Part shown: positions 1 to 10,829 of the stretch, piece after piece
Layout: the number at the start of each line of letters is the position of its first letter
Position numbering within the stretch: position 1 is the stretch's first letter
Assembly: GCA_030248215.1 (NCBI GenBank)
Contig: JASANG010001737.1
Coordinates: 423,501-487,500 of the forward strand
Origin: Enoplolaimus lenunculus
Lineage: Eukaryota; Nematoda; Enoplea; Enoplida; Thoracostomopsidae
Length of the DNA stretch: 64,000 nt
Direction: 5' to 3'
Position numbers and translations under genes: made by a program
Notes under the pieces: model-generated
Databases searched by the model: none
What the model was told of the DNA's origin: nothing
What the model saw: only the letters and a program-made list of their open reading frames with translations

Positions 1-34
1 CACATATATCGGAATATGAAGTTGTTTCAATCGT

Positions 35-105
35 ACGCGTGGTGTAGTGGTAGCTTGCTTGACACGAGTGTTAGAGGGTCGAGGTTTGATTCGCGGCGCG
101 GGCCT
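35..105 (+). repeat. Degenerate tRNA-like sequence
   Basis: The stretch has a good A-box (TGGTGTAGTGG) and a weak B-box (GGTTTGATTCG) at tRNA-like spacing, but the T-stem does not pair. It is best read as a tRNA pseudogene or the head of a tRNA-derived repeat, not a working tRNA. Confidence 0.35.
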
Positions 106-542
106 TAACTTTGGGCAAAATTTCGAACAGGAGACGAGCAGACGATGACGTTGCACCAACGCATAATGTTGATACACAGACAATTTGGTAATTTTTGAAA
201 CTTTTATGCAAAGTAAGCTATATGTAGCTTAATTTTATTACATTTTATCCAATCAGGTTAAGGTAATCTGTTCATGTTGCCAGTTTAGGCAAACCAGCTA
301 TGCATCGTGCTGGTTTAATACAAATTTTGGTCTTGCTTGAATGTATACTTGTCTGTGATAGCAGAAATATATAAAGGTATTTAGACGATAAACAGAATAA
401 GCGCAATTGTTTGAATTCTCTCATTTGAACCAATAAAAAGTAATGAAATTCGCTGATTACACTTATTTTGGTACAGTTTAGTTGGCTTTTGTGAAAATTC
501 CCCATACAATTAACAAACCAATTAAAGTTTAACCATGGCCAC

Positions 543-750
543 ACCGCAAAAAATGATGAGTCATATTGACTCTCTTCGAATTAGGCTCTACGGGACTACA
601 CAAACTGAGTAAAATTCGACTCCGCCAGATTCAAACGTGCGACTGAGTGTGTTTAATTTCACTCTGGCGGAGTCGAATTTGACTCAGTTTGTGTAGTCCC
701 GTAGAGCCTATTTCGGAGAGAGTCAATTTGGCTCACCATTTTTTGCAGCG
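543..750. mobile_element. Palindromic TA-type MITE, copy 1
   Basis: Two arms of about 95 bp are nearly exact reverse complements (GCAAAAAATGATGAGTC on the left, GACTC..ATTTTTTGC family end on the right), with a short loop near 640. The same family lies at 10494, 14461, 25049 and 58134. Better-kept copies are flanked by TA, which suggests a Tc1/mariner-type non-autonomous element. Confidence 0.8.
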
Positions 751-1252
751 CATATCAAACCTTTACCCTGGTCATGCTATTAATTTTAGTACCTTTTCTA
801 TGTAGGAGAAGAACTATCCCAGTCGAATTTTAAGTTATTCAGGTTTCACAGTAACACAATTTAGTTGGTACAATGGGAACAACATGCCCTGTGGTTAAGA
901 AGTGACTATTTTTAAAATTGTCATTCCTTAACCCCAGGACATGTGGTTCGCGGTGTCTTAAGAAATTGGGGTATTGCGAATCCGGCGTTACGCGGGTGGC
1001 TAACGGAACTTATAAATTTCGATTTTTGGTTTCGAAAAGCGATCCTATTTCTGATTGGCTAATTTTTATCACAAACCGTTTTTATGCAATATATTAACTG
1101 GCATGGGAAATTGGTCAAAAATTTTCACACGGTATGCCTCCAGAACCCTGGATCGGGATGTGTAAGTTGGGTCTTTAAGGAAACTGTACGTACCATGACC
1201 GTGTGGCATCATTAATGCACATAGTTTTTGATCAGCGTACCATGAAAATAAC

Positions 1253-1592
1253 AGGGTGGCAACAAAGGAGGATCGGATTCGGCAAAAGTTTTACGGTACG
1301 AATTCGGTTGTGAAACAGCCGAATCCAAAAGCAATATGTTTTTTTCGTTTTTAAGCAATAAAATTTTAAAATAACTCATTTTACATAAATCAATGTTTTA
1401 TTTCAAGTCGCAAATCTTAGAACTGAGGTTAGACACGAAATAGGATTAACGTTTAACAGTTGCGGCTGGCATTGGGTTGATATTCTCAAACAAATTATAG
1501 ATATATTTGAAATATGCAACATGCAACATTCGTATTCGGCCAATTATCGCTGGATTCGAGTTCGGTCAAATCGTGGATTTGGTGCCACCCTG
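1253..1592. mobile_element. MITE with AGGGTGGCA inverted ends
   Basis: The left end reads CAGGGTGGCAACAAAGG and the right end GGTGCCACCCTGG, so the tips are inverted repeats. The interior (attcggc-rich, GCGGCTGGCATTG near 1462) recurs at about 53716-53935 inside an ATP synthase beta intron. No open frame of note is seen. Confidence 0.6.
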
Positions 1593-3597
1593 GCTTATAG
1601 TAAATGGCACAGGGTACGCAGGGTGGTCGAGGTGCGTTCCATGCCACAGTACTAAATGGCACCCATGATGGCATCTTTACATAAAACCTGCCGAAGGTGC
1701 GTTGCTCATTATGCTGGAATCTACCGTAATCCGGATTCGCTCAAATCGCATGCCAACGGCCTCATGAATTTCCATGAGCGATAACGCATATTTTAATGTT
1801 TACATTGTTTACAATAATCGAATTATAATATTAAAATTTAAAAATTTATATTTCAACGGCAATAATGCCATAAACGGATCGTGGTAACGTCAACTTTGGT
1901 CAAACAATCTTTGAAATTGGCTCCGTTCCCTTGGGTTCAGATGTGAAAATTTTACATTAAATAATTTTTTTTGTTGCGGATATAATTTTTTGCCCAAATT
2001 CAAGATCCAGTATGCTTCGCTAGTGAGCGGTTGCTCAAATACTTGTTTTCACAGCTATCAAAAACTTTCAGCTAATTTTAAAACTCAAGGGAGTCTCGAA
2101 TATATACTCCTGTGGAATTATTAAAATAAAGGTTGCAGCAAATCACTGTGAGCCTGCAACCGCATAGGCACATAAAGTATTTGTAAGCTTTTAATTAAAA
2201 ATTAATAATTAAAGTTTATGTTTAAAATAAAATATCGAATTAATATAAAACCAATCACAAATCGGTTATGGTTTAGAAATAGGATTTTTTTTCAGGTTCA
2301 TCCAATCTCAATAAAGCTGAATTTTAACGTTCCGTTGAACTTTCAATTAGATTGTCTTAACAATTTCATTGGTGTATAAATATTAATTGGCAACACAAAG
2401 CTGTAAATATTGCTACATAATCTTGAGTTTTTGTCTTGTTTCATCTGTAAGATCTCAACGTAAATTGAGATTTGAATTGTGTTTTCAACTGAACTTTAGT
2501 TCATATTTTTTTCTATTAATTGGGAGCGACTTGGTAAAATGCGCCAACGTTTTTGTGTGTTTTTATTTCTCTGTTTCTTTTGTAAGATTCCAAGATAGAT
2601 TCACGGTTGAATTGAACAACTTTCAACTAAACAATGGTAAATATTTAGACAAATTGTTTCAATCGCAGTTAATAATATAGAAAAGCATAGTTTGCAAATA
2701 ATCTTAAGCTACGAAATGTATTCTAAGCAAGACATACGAATTCTACGAACACGAGTACAGAGGATTTTTTTACTTCTAGCTAATTTCATTTGACAGTTTT
2801 GTTTTATTGCACTAGCTAAGTAATATTTTGCTTCAAACGTTTTTGCCAGCTTTGGTGATTGCTTAAACATACTTTATCATAAAAAAACTTAAATTCAAAT
2901 ACGAGAAAATTGTGATCCCAACTTTAGCTGTAACTTGCTTAGGAATCTACTTTTAAGACCTGAGTATGTTATAATTAACATTATATTCGAGTAAGCATTC
3001 TACAGAATCTAATTAGGTAATTGACGTTTATGGACAAATTAGTAGTTTTGAACTCTATCCATTTACGGTCTCTAATTAGGGCGACTATTGATTGAGGCTG
3101 AAAATAGAAACTCTGGGCTCTTATTATCTCCTCTATCCGATTCGGCTAACTACAGTGGAACTTTGCCTACAATACAGGGTTGTTTCGTTAAACATCTGTG
3201 AAGGGAAATTAACGTTCGAAGCTCACCGCGAGTCTTCTGAACAAGTTTTACCGTCGACAGATATACATTTCTCGTGCTGAAATATCTATTGCACTGATGC
3301 TGCACAAATAACGGTAACAGATATGACTGTGATCAGGCTAACAGGAATCGAAATCTTAGGTATAAAATTTTCAAAAAAATGTTATATTTTTCTGCCAACA
3401 CAATTGAGGTCGCGCAAAATTCTTTGAGCTGATTAAAATTTGACTGAAAAATATCGGTTGTCGAGCTGTACTCAAAGGTTTTTTTAACATTTTGGATGAC
3501 TTTTGTCAAAATTTTAAGTGAAATGGAACAACTGCGGCATATGCTGTATTGAATAGGTTACAACTAACAATGACCATTAAAATAACAGAATTTTCGG
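1593..3597. other. AT-rich intergenic stretch, no gene seen
   Basis: Only short open frames without recognisable protein features occur here. Around 3010-3100 there are scraps resembling the GTAGTGACCC MITE interior (phrases such as tttatgga and tctaattaggg). Nothing else can be supported. Confidence 0.5.
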
Positions 3598-3603
3598 TAC
3601 TTC

Positions 3604-3803
3604 GGCCAATGTAAAGAACAGTGGCGGAACAGTATTATAAGCATATTCTTATACCTAAGCCTAAGCCTAAGCCTAAGTGTAAGACTGAGCATATTCCTAA
3701 GCCTAAGTCTAAGCCTAAGCCAAACAAAAAATTGTCTAAAACTTAAGCGTACTTTACTTTAGTCCCACAGAAAAGCTCTCCGCCCGTGATGTTTACATGA
3801 GCC
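3604..3803. mobile_element. hAT-like MITE with TTAGGC-type array, copy 1
   Basis: The 200-bp element starts GGCCAATGTAAAG and ends TTTACATGAGCC, and is flanked by a perfect 8-bp direct repeat GGTACTTC (3596-3603 and 3804-3811), the duplication length typical of hAT transposons. Its interior is built of CCTAAG units, the complement of TTAGGC, in irregular tandem. No coding capacity is seen. Confidence 0.9.
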
Positions 3804-4529
3804 GGTACTTCTATAACGCATCCGGTAAACGGACATCAATTTTTGCCGGAAATGGACAAAATATCCGGTTATATTTGACGGACACGACTCATTTTCGAAA
3901 AATAATCTTTGTGATCCTGTTAAATTTTTCAATTTTCCAATCTAAATGTGTAAACAAAATAGTTATCAATTAACTTAAGCGCAGAGTTGAATTAAAGTAT
4001 TTAAAAGTTTAGTTGGAGTTGAAAGTTTAATTGATAAAAATGCTGCACAAGAAATTTGATTTCTGTTCCTTCCTGAAACCTTCAGCGAACCGTTGCGTAC
4101 AGCTGGACACGGGTTAATTTATACTTTATATGCAGTTCAACTTGCGTTTGCAGATTTGCAATATAAATTGCTCAAAAATGAAATTTACTTAACACGAGAA
4201 AATATTAGCAATTCATGCTAAATGGTAAAGTCACGTACTATGTTTCCGTAGTCTATTTTTGCCAAATCAGTTGCCATGATGAATAGCCGAGGCCAAACAC
4301 AAAGAAAGTGACAATTAAAGATTTGAGGACTAGCCAGCCCATCTCCGAGGTGAAAATTAAGTCGTATATAAGCTTAAATATAATGCAGTTCAGATCCCGT
4401 ATTATATATTTCAACCCGGTATATATTGCCGTAATTTGTCTTTCTGTATGAAAGCTTAGATCCACCAAGGAGATGGAAGGTCTACCAGCCTCATCTACAA
4501 GACAAAAATTAAGTTGTATGTAAGCTTAA

Positions 4530-4810
4530 TATACAGCGTTATTCACATGTGCAAGTTTTTGCTACCAAATGTGCAGCTGCAACATGCACTTGCAAGTTTT
4601 GTCCGAAATTCCGTTCGAAAAACTTGCAGCTGCAAATAATTCATTAAATATCATAGCCAGGAACTTAGTTCACATGTGTGAATAACCAAGCAAGTTCACT
4701 GAACTTATTGCAGCCGCTTTCTCATTGGCTAATGAAAAAATGCAAGTTCTGCGTGAAATTTGCAGCTGCAAGTTCTCGCAGCAAAAACTTGAACGTGTGA
4801 ATAGTGCATT
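4530..4810. repeat. Inverted-repeat element ending TTATTCACATGTGCAAG
   Basis: The left end TTATTCACATGTGCAAGTTT is mirrored by AAACTTGAACGTGTGAATA on the right, and the interior repeats the phrase TTGCAGCTGCAA several times in both orientations. A related TTGCAGCTGCAA-rich sequence lies near 19320-19580. This is probably a MITE, but no target duplication was made out. Confidence 0.5.
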
Positions 4811-5390
4811 ATTATGCATTTTAGATCGCATTATATATTTTACCGCAAGTTATATATATGCCCTGATTTGTCTTTTTGTAAAAATTGTCAAATCCGCCAC
4901 CAATGGGAGAACCAGGCGCAGGGTTTTACACTTTGTTATTGGACTGATGCTCATAGTAATTTATTTAATAGTAATGAAATCAATTTAAATAGAATATCAA
5001 AATATTAAATAATAATTTGAAAAATAAATAAAAACAACGCAACAAATAACAATTTTAGCCGTCACCTGGCGCTGTACCTTCATACAGCTTTCGAATCAGC
5101 TCGAACGATGGGTCAAAACGTGGTCACCGATCAATGAACAACTTCAACTTAAATTCAACTGAGAAAACTTGTTAGCTTAAATCAGCTATTGATGCAACAG
5201 TGTGTGTTTGGAATATAATTACGGATTGAAACTGAAACTTGCAAACGTTAACTTTTTTAACGTCGACATCACCAGGAGCGTTGCGAGAATTTTATCTGTA
5301 CCACATATAATCAGTCATTTTAAAGTTTATTGCACATCGCGAAATTTGTTGATCAGCAGAATCCAACAGATTAATATTCTAAATGGGCCT

Positions 5391-5556
5391 GTAGCCAAGT
5401 AGGGCCAGGAGGGACTCAGTCCCGTCTGGAAAAATGTTGCCCCCTAGAAAGTTTTCGACCTTGCTAGTCAGTCACACAAAACCCATGTACGCCCTTCCTG
5501 AAAAATTTTTATTCCCTCAATAGCATGGTGATCCGGCTACTGGCCTGAGCTTTAAA
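5391..5556. mobile_element. MITE with TGTAGCCA inverted ends, copy 1
   Basis: The element runs from GGCCTGTAGCCAAG to GGCTACTGGCCTG and carries the family phrase AGAAAGTTTTCGACCTTGCT. Related copies lie at 29688, 32936 and 33785. Confidence 0.6.
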
Positions 5557-5944
5557 ACCTTCAGAGGTGCATTTTTATCGCTTCTTCAGAGACAACTTTC
5601 AACCGTCGATCCACTTACACATGCCGTCGTCGCGGTATTGTTTCAACTGGTGATTTTGGATCCAGTAAAGATCGAATCGCAGAATCGGAATGCCTTAGTG
5701 GTTAAACTTTTATGAAGGCGAACAGGGTTCAAGCGGAACAGCCTCAGACCTCTGAGACCCGCCTGTATCCTGTGGTACCGTGACGAGTTAGGCGTTCGAT
5801 TTGCGATCGACCCGACCTTGGATCTTGACGGCATCTTCAGAAAGACCCACGGGCAATCATCGAAAGAAGAACTTATCGTGAAACGCTGGGGTGGCGAAAA
5901 ATGAAGAGCATTTTTAACACAATGTTTAGATAACAAAATGTGTT

Positions 5945-6040
5945 AAACCTCACTACACGCACATATATATACATATATATAAATATATAAATATATATAC
6001 ATATATACATACATACATATATATATTATATATATCTTAG
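5945..6040. repeat. AT/ACAT microsatellite
   Basis: Simple sequence made of alternating TA, TATACA and ACAT units. No other content. Confidence 0.9.
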
Positions 6041-6548
6041 AAACTAATTAACATATCGAAACTCATGACCACCGAAAAATATACCGCTGAAGCTATTTCA
6101 CAATGATCAGTTCAGTTTCAGTTTAAAAGTTAATGTCAAAAATTCAAAAAATGAAACGCTATTTTAAACGCTTTTCGTGTGTGTCTTTCAAAACGTTTGT
6201 CTTGCAACCGACAAAACTCTAAAACGAATTGTTTGTCCGACAAAAGCAGTCAGTGAACACGATTTAGCGTTTATTTCAAGCTATTCTGTGGCAGTCTGAG
6301 CGTAGTTTATTCAGTACTATAGATGGCTACCAGATATTCGGATATCCGGATCCGGATAAATATTCGGCAAGAATGGCTGGATATCCGGATATGAAAAAAT
6401 ATCCGATGCCCATCACTATTCGGTACAGTTTTACTAAACGATCGCAAATATTGGAACTCGAATTTTTGCTGAAAGATGAAAAATTATAGAAAAACAATCT
6501 TGAAAAGCAGTTTTCGCTCCATACAATAGTTTTGTGTTACAAGTTTCA

Positions 6549-6748
6549 GCCAATGTAAAAAACACGGCCGTAACAGTAGTATAAGCATATTCCTAAGCCT
6601 AAGCCTAAGCGTAAGATTGAGCTTATAGCTAAGCCTTCACCTAAGCCATAGCTTAAGCCTAAGCAAAAAAAAAATTAGTCTAAAGCTTAAGCTTTTTATA
6701 TTGCAGTGATACGGTATAACGTTCCGTTCCTGATCTTTACGTCGGTCC
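6549..6748. mobile_element. hAT-like MITE with TTAGGC-type array, copy 2
   Basis: The element begins GCCAATGTAAAA and ends TTTACGTCGGTCC, with CCTAAG units inside. The flanks AAGTTTCA and AAATTTCA agree at 7 of 8 positions, fitting a slightly aged 8-bp target duplication. Confidence 0.8.
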
Positions 6749-6891
6749 AAATTTCAAACTCAACCGCCATGTTTCGTCATGAAAAATGTACCTAGCCAAA
6801 TCATGCGAAATTCATCTCAAATGCCTTAAGCGAAAAATTTTCAGTTTACTATCATTTAGCGAAAATTTTTCAGTTTACTATCTATAACCCC

Positions 6892-7152
6892 TTCTCACAT
6901 TGAGTTGCCTGTACGCAACTCAGCGCAGTGTATATACTTTAAATAGTATATATCGCACCGTGTTTTACAATTGCAACACGTATACATAGTACTAAATCAC
7001 CACAAGACGTGAGAGCCCTCTCGGGCTCGAGCGTCAAGCTCCTATAGCTGAATGGTGATGGTATACGCCTCCCACTCCAGTCACTGGAGTTCGAATCCTA
7101 GCATAAAAGTAGGTCTCAAGGAAAATAGAAAATATTCATGTGAGAAAGGGTA
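6892..7152 (+). mobile_element. tRNA-derived element (tRNA-Gly-like head), copy 1
   Basis: A tRNA-like core at about 7031-7096 has an A-box-like TAGCTGAATGGTGA and a good B-box, GAGTTCGAATCCT; the anticodon-arm region resembles tRNA-Gly(CCC). It is followed by a non-tRNA tail ending GAAAATATTCATGTGAGAAAGGG. The tail is the inverse of CCCCTTCTCACAT at 6892, so short inverted repeats bracket the unit. A second copy lies at 57030-57187 and a tail alone at 15228-15258. Confidence 0.6.
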
Positions 7153-7226
7153 AATTTTAGCAGTAAAATTTTGTTTTAGTGGCTTCAAGTTTGCTGGTGT
7201 GTGTTCAAGTCATTTGGTTTATATAT

Positions 7227-7674
7227 TTATGCAACTTCCACAATATCGTGCGTACACCAGGTGACTTTTGAGGGGGAAGTGTCATGGACACTGAAGCATT
7301 TTTTGCTTCAGCATCCTTCTTTTTGGCTTCAACGTTCGGGATACTGAAGCATTTTTGGCTTCAGTGTGCAGGATACTGAATCCAAAAACCTTCAGTATGC
7401 AGGATACTGATGCCAAAATGCTTCAATATCCTGAAGACTAAAGCTTTTTGGCTTCAGTCTCCTGCACACTGAAGCGTATTCGGCTTCAGCATCCTGGACG
7501 TTCAAGCCAAAAAGCTTCAGTGTGAAACATACTGAAGCCAAAAATGCTTCAATGTCCAGGACACTGAAGCTTTTTTGTTTCAACGTTCAGGATACAAAGG
7601 CTTTTTTGGCTTCAGTGTCCATTACACAACACCCTCAAAAGTCACCTGGTGTACGCATGTTATTGTGGAAGTTT
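7227..7674. mobile_element. MITE with internal hairpin array
   Basis: Long inverted ends share ACTTCCACAATA, GTACACCAGGTGAC and TTTTGAGGG. Between them (7285-7620) lies an array in which GAAGC, a short A/T core and GCTTC recur about ten times, each a small hairpin, joined by phrases such as CAGGATACTGA. Frames read through it only because of the repeat. No target duplication was made out with confidence. Confidence 0.7.
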
Positions 7675-8146
7675 CGTTAGTCTTTATGGAAAAGAACATA
7701 AAAATACCACTGTGCCTGTAGATCAGTATGGATGACCGGTAAAATGCTTTCAAATGCCAATAGGTTCTATTTACAAGTTTAATTAGCTAGCCTCCTCATA
7801 ATGGGCGTAGTTGAAATTTTTGCTTGAATAAATTTTTTAAATGTGTATATTTTATAGCTAAAATCCAGTTGTTGTTTTCTAGACCCATATTTTTTCAACC
7901 AAACTAATTTTTTTTCATAGAGGCGGCAATTTGAACAATGCTGCACTCTTATATGCTGAATAAATTTTGCATATTTGAACTGGCGTTGCATTGCACTAGC
8001 AATCAATAACCATGAAAAATAGGTCAACGCAACGTTTTACAAATACCCATGACCCGTCAATGTTTGCCAAATTGTAAATTTATCATCAAATGACGTTTTT
8101 GGAACAATACCTGTAACCAGATTTGGTCAGTGTAGTAATTAGTTAA

Positions 8147-8216
8147 GTAGGCTTAGGTATAAGCTCATTCTTACGCTTAGGTTTAGGTTTCAGGAATACG
8201 CTTACTGCACTGTAAC
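8147..8216. mobile_element. hAT-like MITE fragment with TTAGGC units
   Basis: Contains AAGTAGGCTTAGGTATAAGC and CTTAGGTTTAGGTTT, interior phrases of the family seen at 3604, but lacks both tips. Confidence 0.55.
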
Positions 8217-8217
8217 G

Positions 8218-8606
8218 CAGGTTGCAACTGGAGGCGAAAAATGCCGGAGCCGGAGCCGCACCCGGAGGTCAACGAAACTTACCGGAGCCGGAGCCGGAGA
8301 TGAGACGAAATTAGGTTGTAAAAATGATGGTTAATTAGTTCATTTTAGTCAATATCTGGAACATGTTGTTAAGTTGTTTGGTTTTACGCTAACTTTCTGA
8401 GAAATTCCGGAAATTCTATCCTGAAAATTGTGACCAAAGTAAAACGAAACGCGCTAAACAGATAAATTTTACAAAATTATGCAAAATTTTGCTACCAAAA
8501 TTGCCCGAACCTCTGGCAAAAATTCTACCGGAGCCGGAGCCGGAGCCAGAGGCCGATTTTCTGCCGTAGCAGGAGCCGGAGGCAGACCTCCGGTTGTACC
8601 CTGCAA
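8218..8606. mobile_element. Element with GGTTGCAAC/GGTTGTACCCTG ends, copy 1
   Basis: The left tip GCAGGTTGCAACTGGAGG and right tip CCTCCGGTTGTACCCTGC are inverted repeats, and GGAGCCGGAGCC motifs repeat just inside both. Related sequence occurs at 34929, 45765 and 56668. Open frames here are products of the GGAGCC repeat. Confidence 0.6.
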
Positions 8607-8625
8607 TGGTACTGTCCTATACATT

Positions 8626-9078
8626 GCAGAGGTAAAGGTGGGTAAGGATTTTTACCCCCGCTGCGGTTCATCCGCGGAAATTTTTTTATTCACTGCTATT
8701 CCCGATCATAATCTCTTTACCCGTTTTACCCGCCTTTAACCACCCTTGTTTTCTTAAGCAATAAGATATATTATTGCTGCCATTCAAAAAGCTGCAAATA
8801 TTTTTCGATTTAACATGAAATTTCAAAAGTGTGATACTAATTTTTCACTCATATACCTAATAAAAATAATAAAATAGTTTAAAAACTCAAGTGTTTCTAT
8901 ATATCTGGTTTCAAGTTTCGTGCTATAAAAATTTAGGCAGGTAAAGAATCACAAATTTTTGCCCACGCTTTGAAATTCTTTACCGGTGGGAATACCTGCG
9001 TGAAAATTTTTTTACCCGTCCTGCGTTAACCCGCGGGCACCCGTAGTTACCCGAGAGCAGCGTGCACCTCTGATACAT
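8626..9078. mobile_element. Element with CAGAGGT inverted ends, copy 1
   Basis: It starts CAGAGGTAAAGGTGGGTAAGG and ends GCGTGCACCTCTG, with TTTACCC/GGGTAA motifs near both ends. The middle (GCCATTCAAAAAGC, then TTTTTCACTCATA) recurs at 35227-35464, again directly beside the element listed just before, so the two are linked at both loci. Confidence 0.5.
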
Positions 9079-9161
9079 TTGCCCCGGCTTTGAACCGAAC
9101 TACAATATAAAAACGTTTCAAATAGAAGTATAAGCCAAACTGAAATAACTGCTACAAACAT

Positions 9162-9375
9162 GGCCAATGTAAAGAACAGAGGTGGAACAGAATTAAAGCT
9201 TATTCCTACGCGTAAGCCTAAGGTTAAGCCCACGCCTAATCGTAAGAATGAGTTTATTCCTAAGCCTAAGCGTAAGACTAAGCCTAAGCCAAGCAAAAAA
9301 AATTTGTCTAAAGCTTAAGCTTACTCTATTACAGTATCGCAGAAAAGCGTTCCGCCCGTGATCTTTACACGGGCC
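9162..9375. mobile_element. hAT-like MITE with TTAGGC-type array, copy 3
   Basis: Tips GGCCAATGTAAAGAACAG and TCTTTACACGGGCC bracket CCTAAG units. Flanks ACAAACAT and ACAGACAT match at 7 of 8 positions, an aged 8-bp duplication. Confidence 0.85.
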
Positions 9376-10493
9376 ACAGACATCGATGTACAGGTATTTT
9401 CTTTCCCACTTTTACACGGTCACAACACAACCCCATTCCGATAATTTGTGAAGCCAGTATGCCAGGATATATCCACCTAAACATCGATAAATTGTTTTTG
9501 GACCGTTCGACCAGGACCTCGAATTCAATATTTCGAGTCCATGAACCGAGTTACAAGTTTGCGCTGCACTCAAAATAATATTTATGATATTTAAGAAAAA
9601 ATTTCTTACATTTGAGAAATATGATTAGCAAGGTGCAGTTGAAATGGATTTGTGTTATAACAGAATACTTTTCAAAAAAGTTTTGAAATAAAGTCTGAAA
9701 ATAAACGTTTCCCAGTTATTTTTAGAAAAATTGTCTTAAATATCAGAAAAACTTTTCAGATTTGACACAGAAAATACTTTTCTGAATAAACTCAGAAATA
9801 CTTTTTTGTGTGTGCATATCCTGATCGGGTCTGTATACTGAACCTTGGTTTTGTGGGACTATCACTGTACGGCGTCGCTCGCCGCCATACGGTATCGTAC
9901 GGGGCAATTCACGTACGATACCACACATCGGCTTACGGTGACGGACGGCGCCTGACGGTGTCTGACAGTGCCGGACTGCACGTCATCCAAAATATAGCGC
10001 CACTGTTAATTAATTAATGAAAAATAAACGTTGCCCTGTTATGGTATTTACGGATCAAGAAATTATATTTTTACGCTTATAATTTTAGTCAGATCAGTGG
10101 CCAGCTCAACACGTTAGGCGATGATAAAAACAGTTTCAGGATGATCAATCGACTAATTTCACTGAAGTTGATGGACTAAAACTTTTCGGGAGGTTGACAA
10201 AACGGTGCTACAAGGTTTTAGTCTGCATGGTTGCTTGGCTACAACGTTTGATGGCGGTGTTTCTTAACTATTTGCCGGATTTTTTCTGTTTTCGTCATGG
10301 TTTAAAATTAGGAATCATGATTGCGCTGTATGTTTACATCGAAACCTGCAGAGAGCAAATTGATTTGGACTGTAGATAATTTAATACTTGAAATTAACTA
10401 CAAATTCGAATAGTATTCCAAATCTCTGCGGATGATCATGTGTTCAGTGTTGCTTAATTCAACGGGAAATAATTGCTGCTTTTCTGAAGCAAT
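9376..10493. other. Intergenic stretch, one GC-rich patch
   Basis: A patch at about 9860-9985 is rich in CGCCG, ACGG and TGACGG phrases, resembling patches at 49728-49805 and 60024-60160 and so probably repeat-derived. The open frames in the stretch (for instance 10194-10379) are short and show no recognisable features. Confidence 0.4.
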
Positions 10494-10675
10494 AGCAAAA
10501 AATGGTGAGTCAAATTGGTTCTCTCTGAAATAGGTTTTTCTGGACTACGCAAACTGAGTCAAATTCGACTCACCTGAGTTGCTCAGTGAGTTGAACTTAA
10601 CTCTGGCGGAGTCGAATTTGACTCATTTTGTGGAGTCCCGAAAAGCCTATTTTGGAGAGACTGCAATTTTGCAGT
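10494..10675. mobile_element. Palindromic TA-type MITE, copy 2 (one end lost)
   Basis: It starts GCAAAAAATGGTGAGTC; the arms around GACTCACCTGAGTTGCTC fold back on each other. The right arm stops at GGAGAGACTGCAATTTT, without the family tip. Confidence 0.7.
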
Positions 10676-10829
10676 ATTCGGAATCCCAACTTTTCAAGAA
10701 ATGTTTTAAATGCAAACAAAAAGTGGACCAACTGCTGCAATACAACAAGCGTCATAAAATCGACGTTTACATATTCGAACGCTGGTAGAGTTCGCTTACG
10801 CGCCAAAGCGGTTTTAAAGCCAACGTGCT

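Noticed and set aside
8479-9296. Glycine- and leucine-rich frames on both strands
   Set aside because: They arise from GGAGCC repeats and from the TTAGGC-type array; the minus frame is the MITE read backwards.
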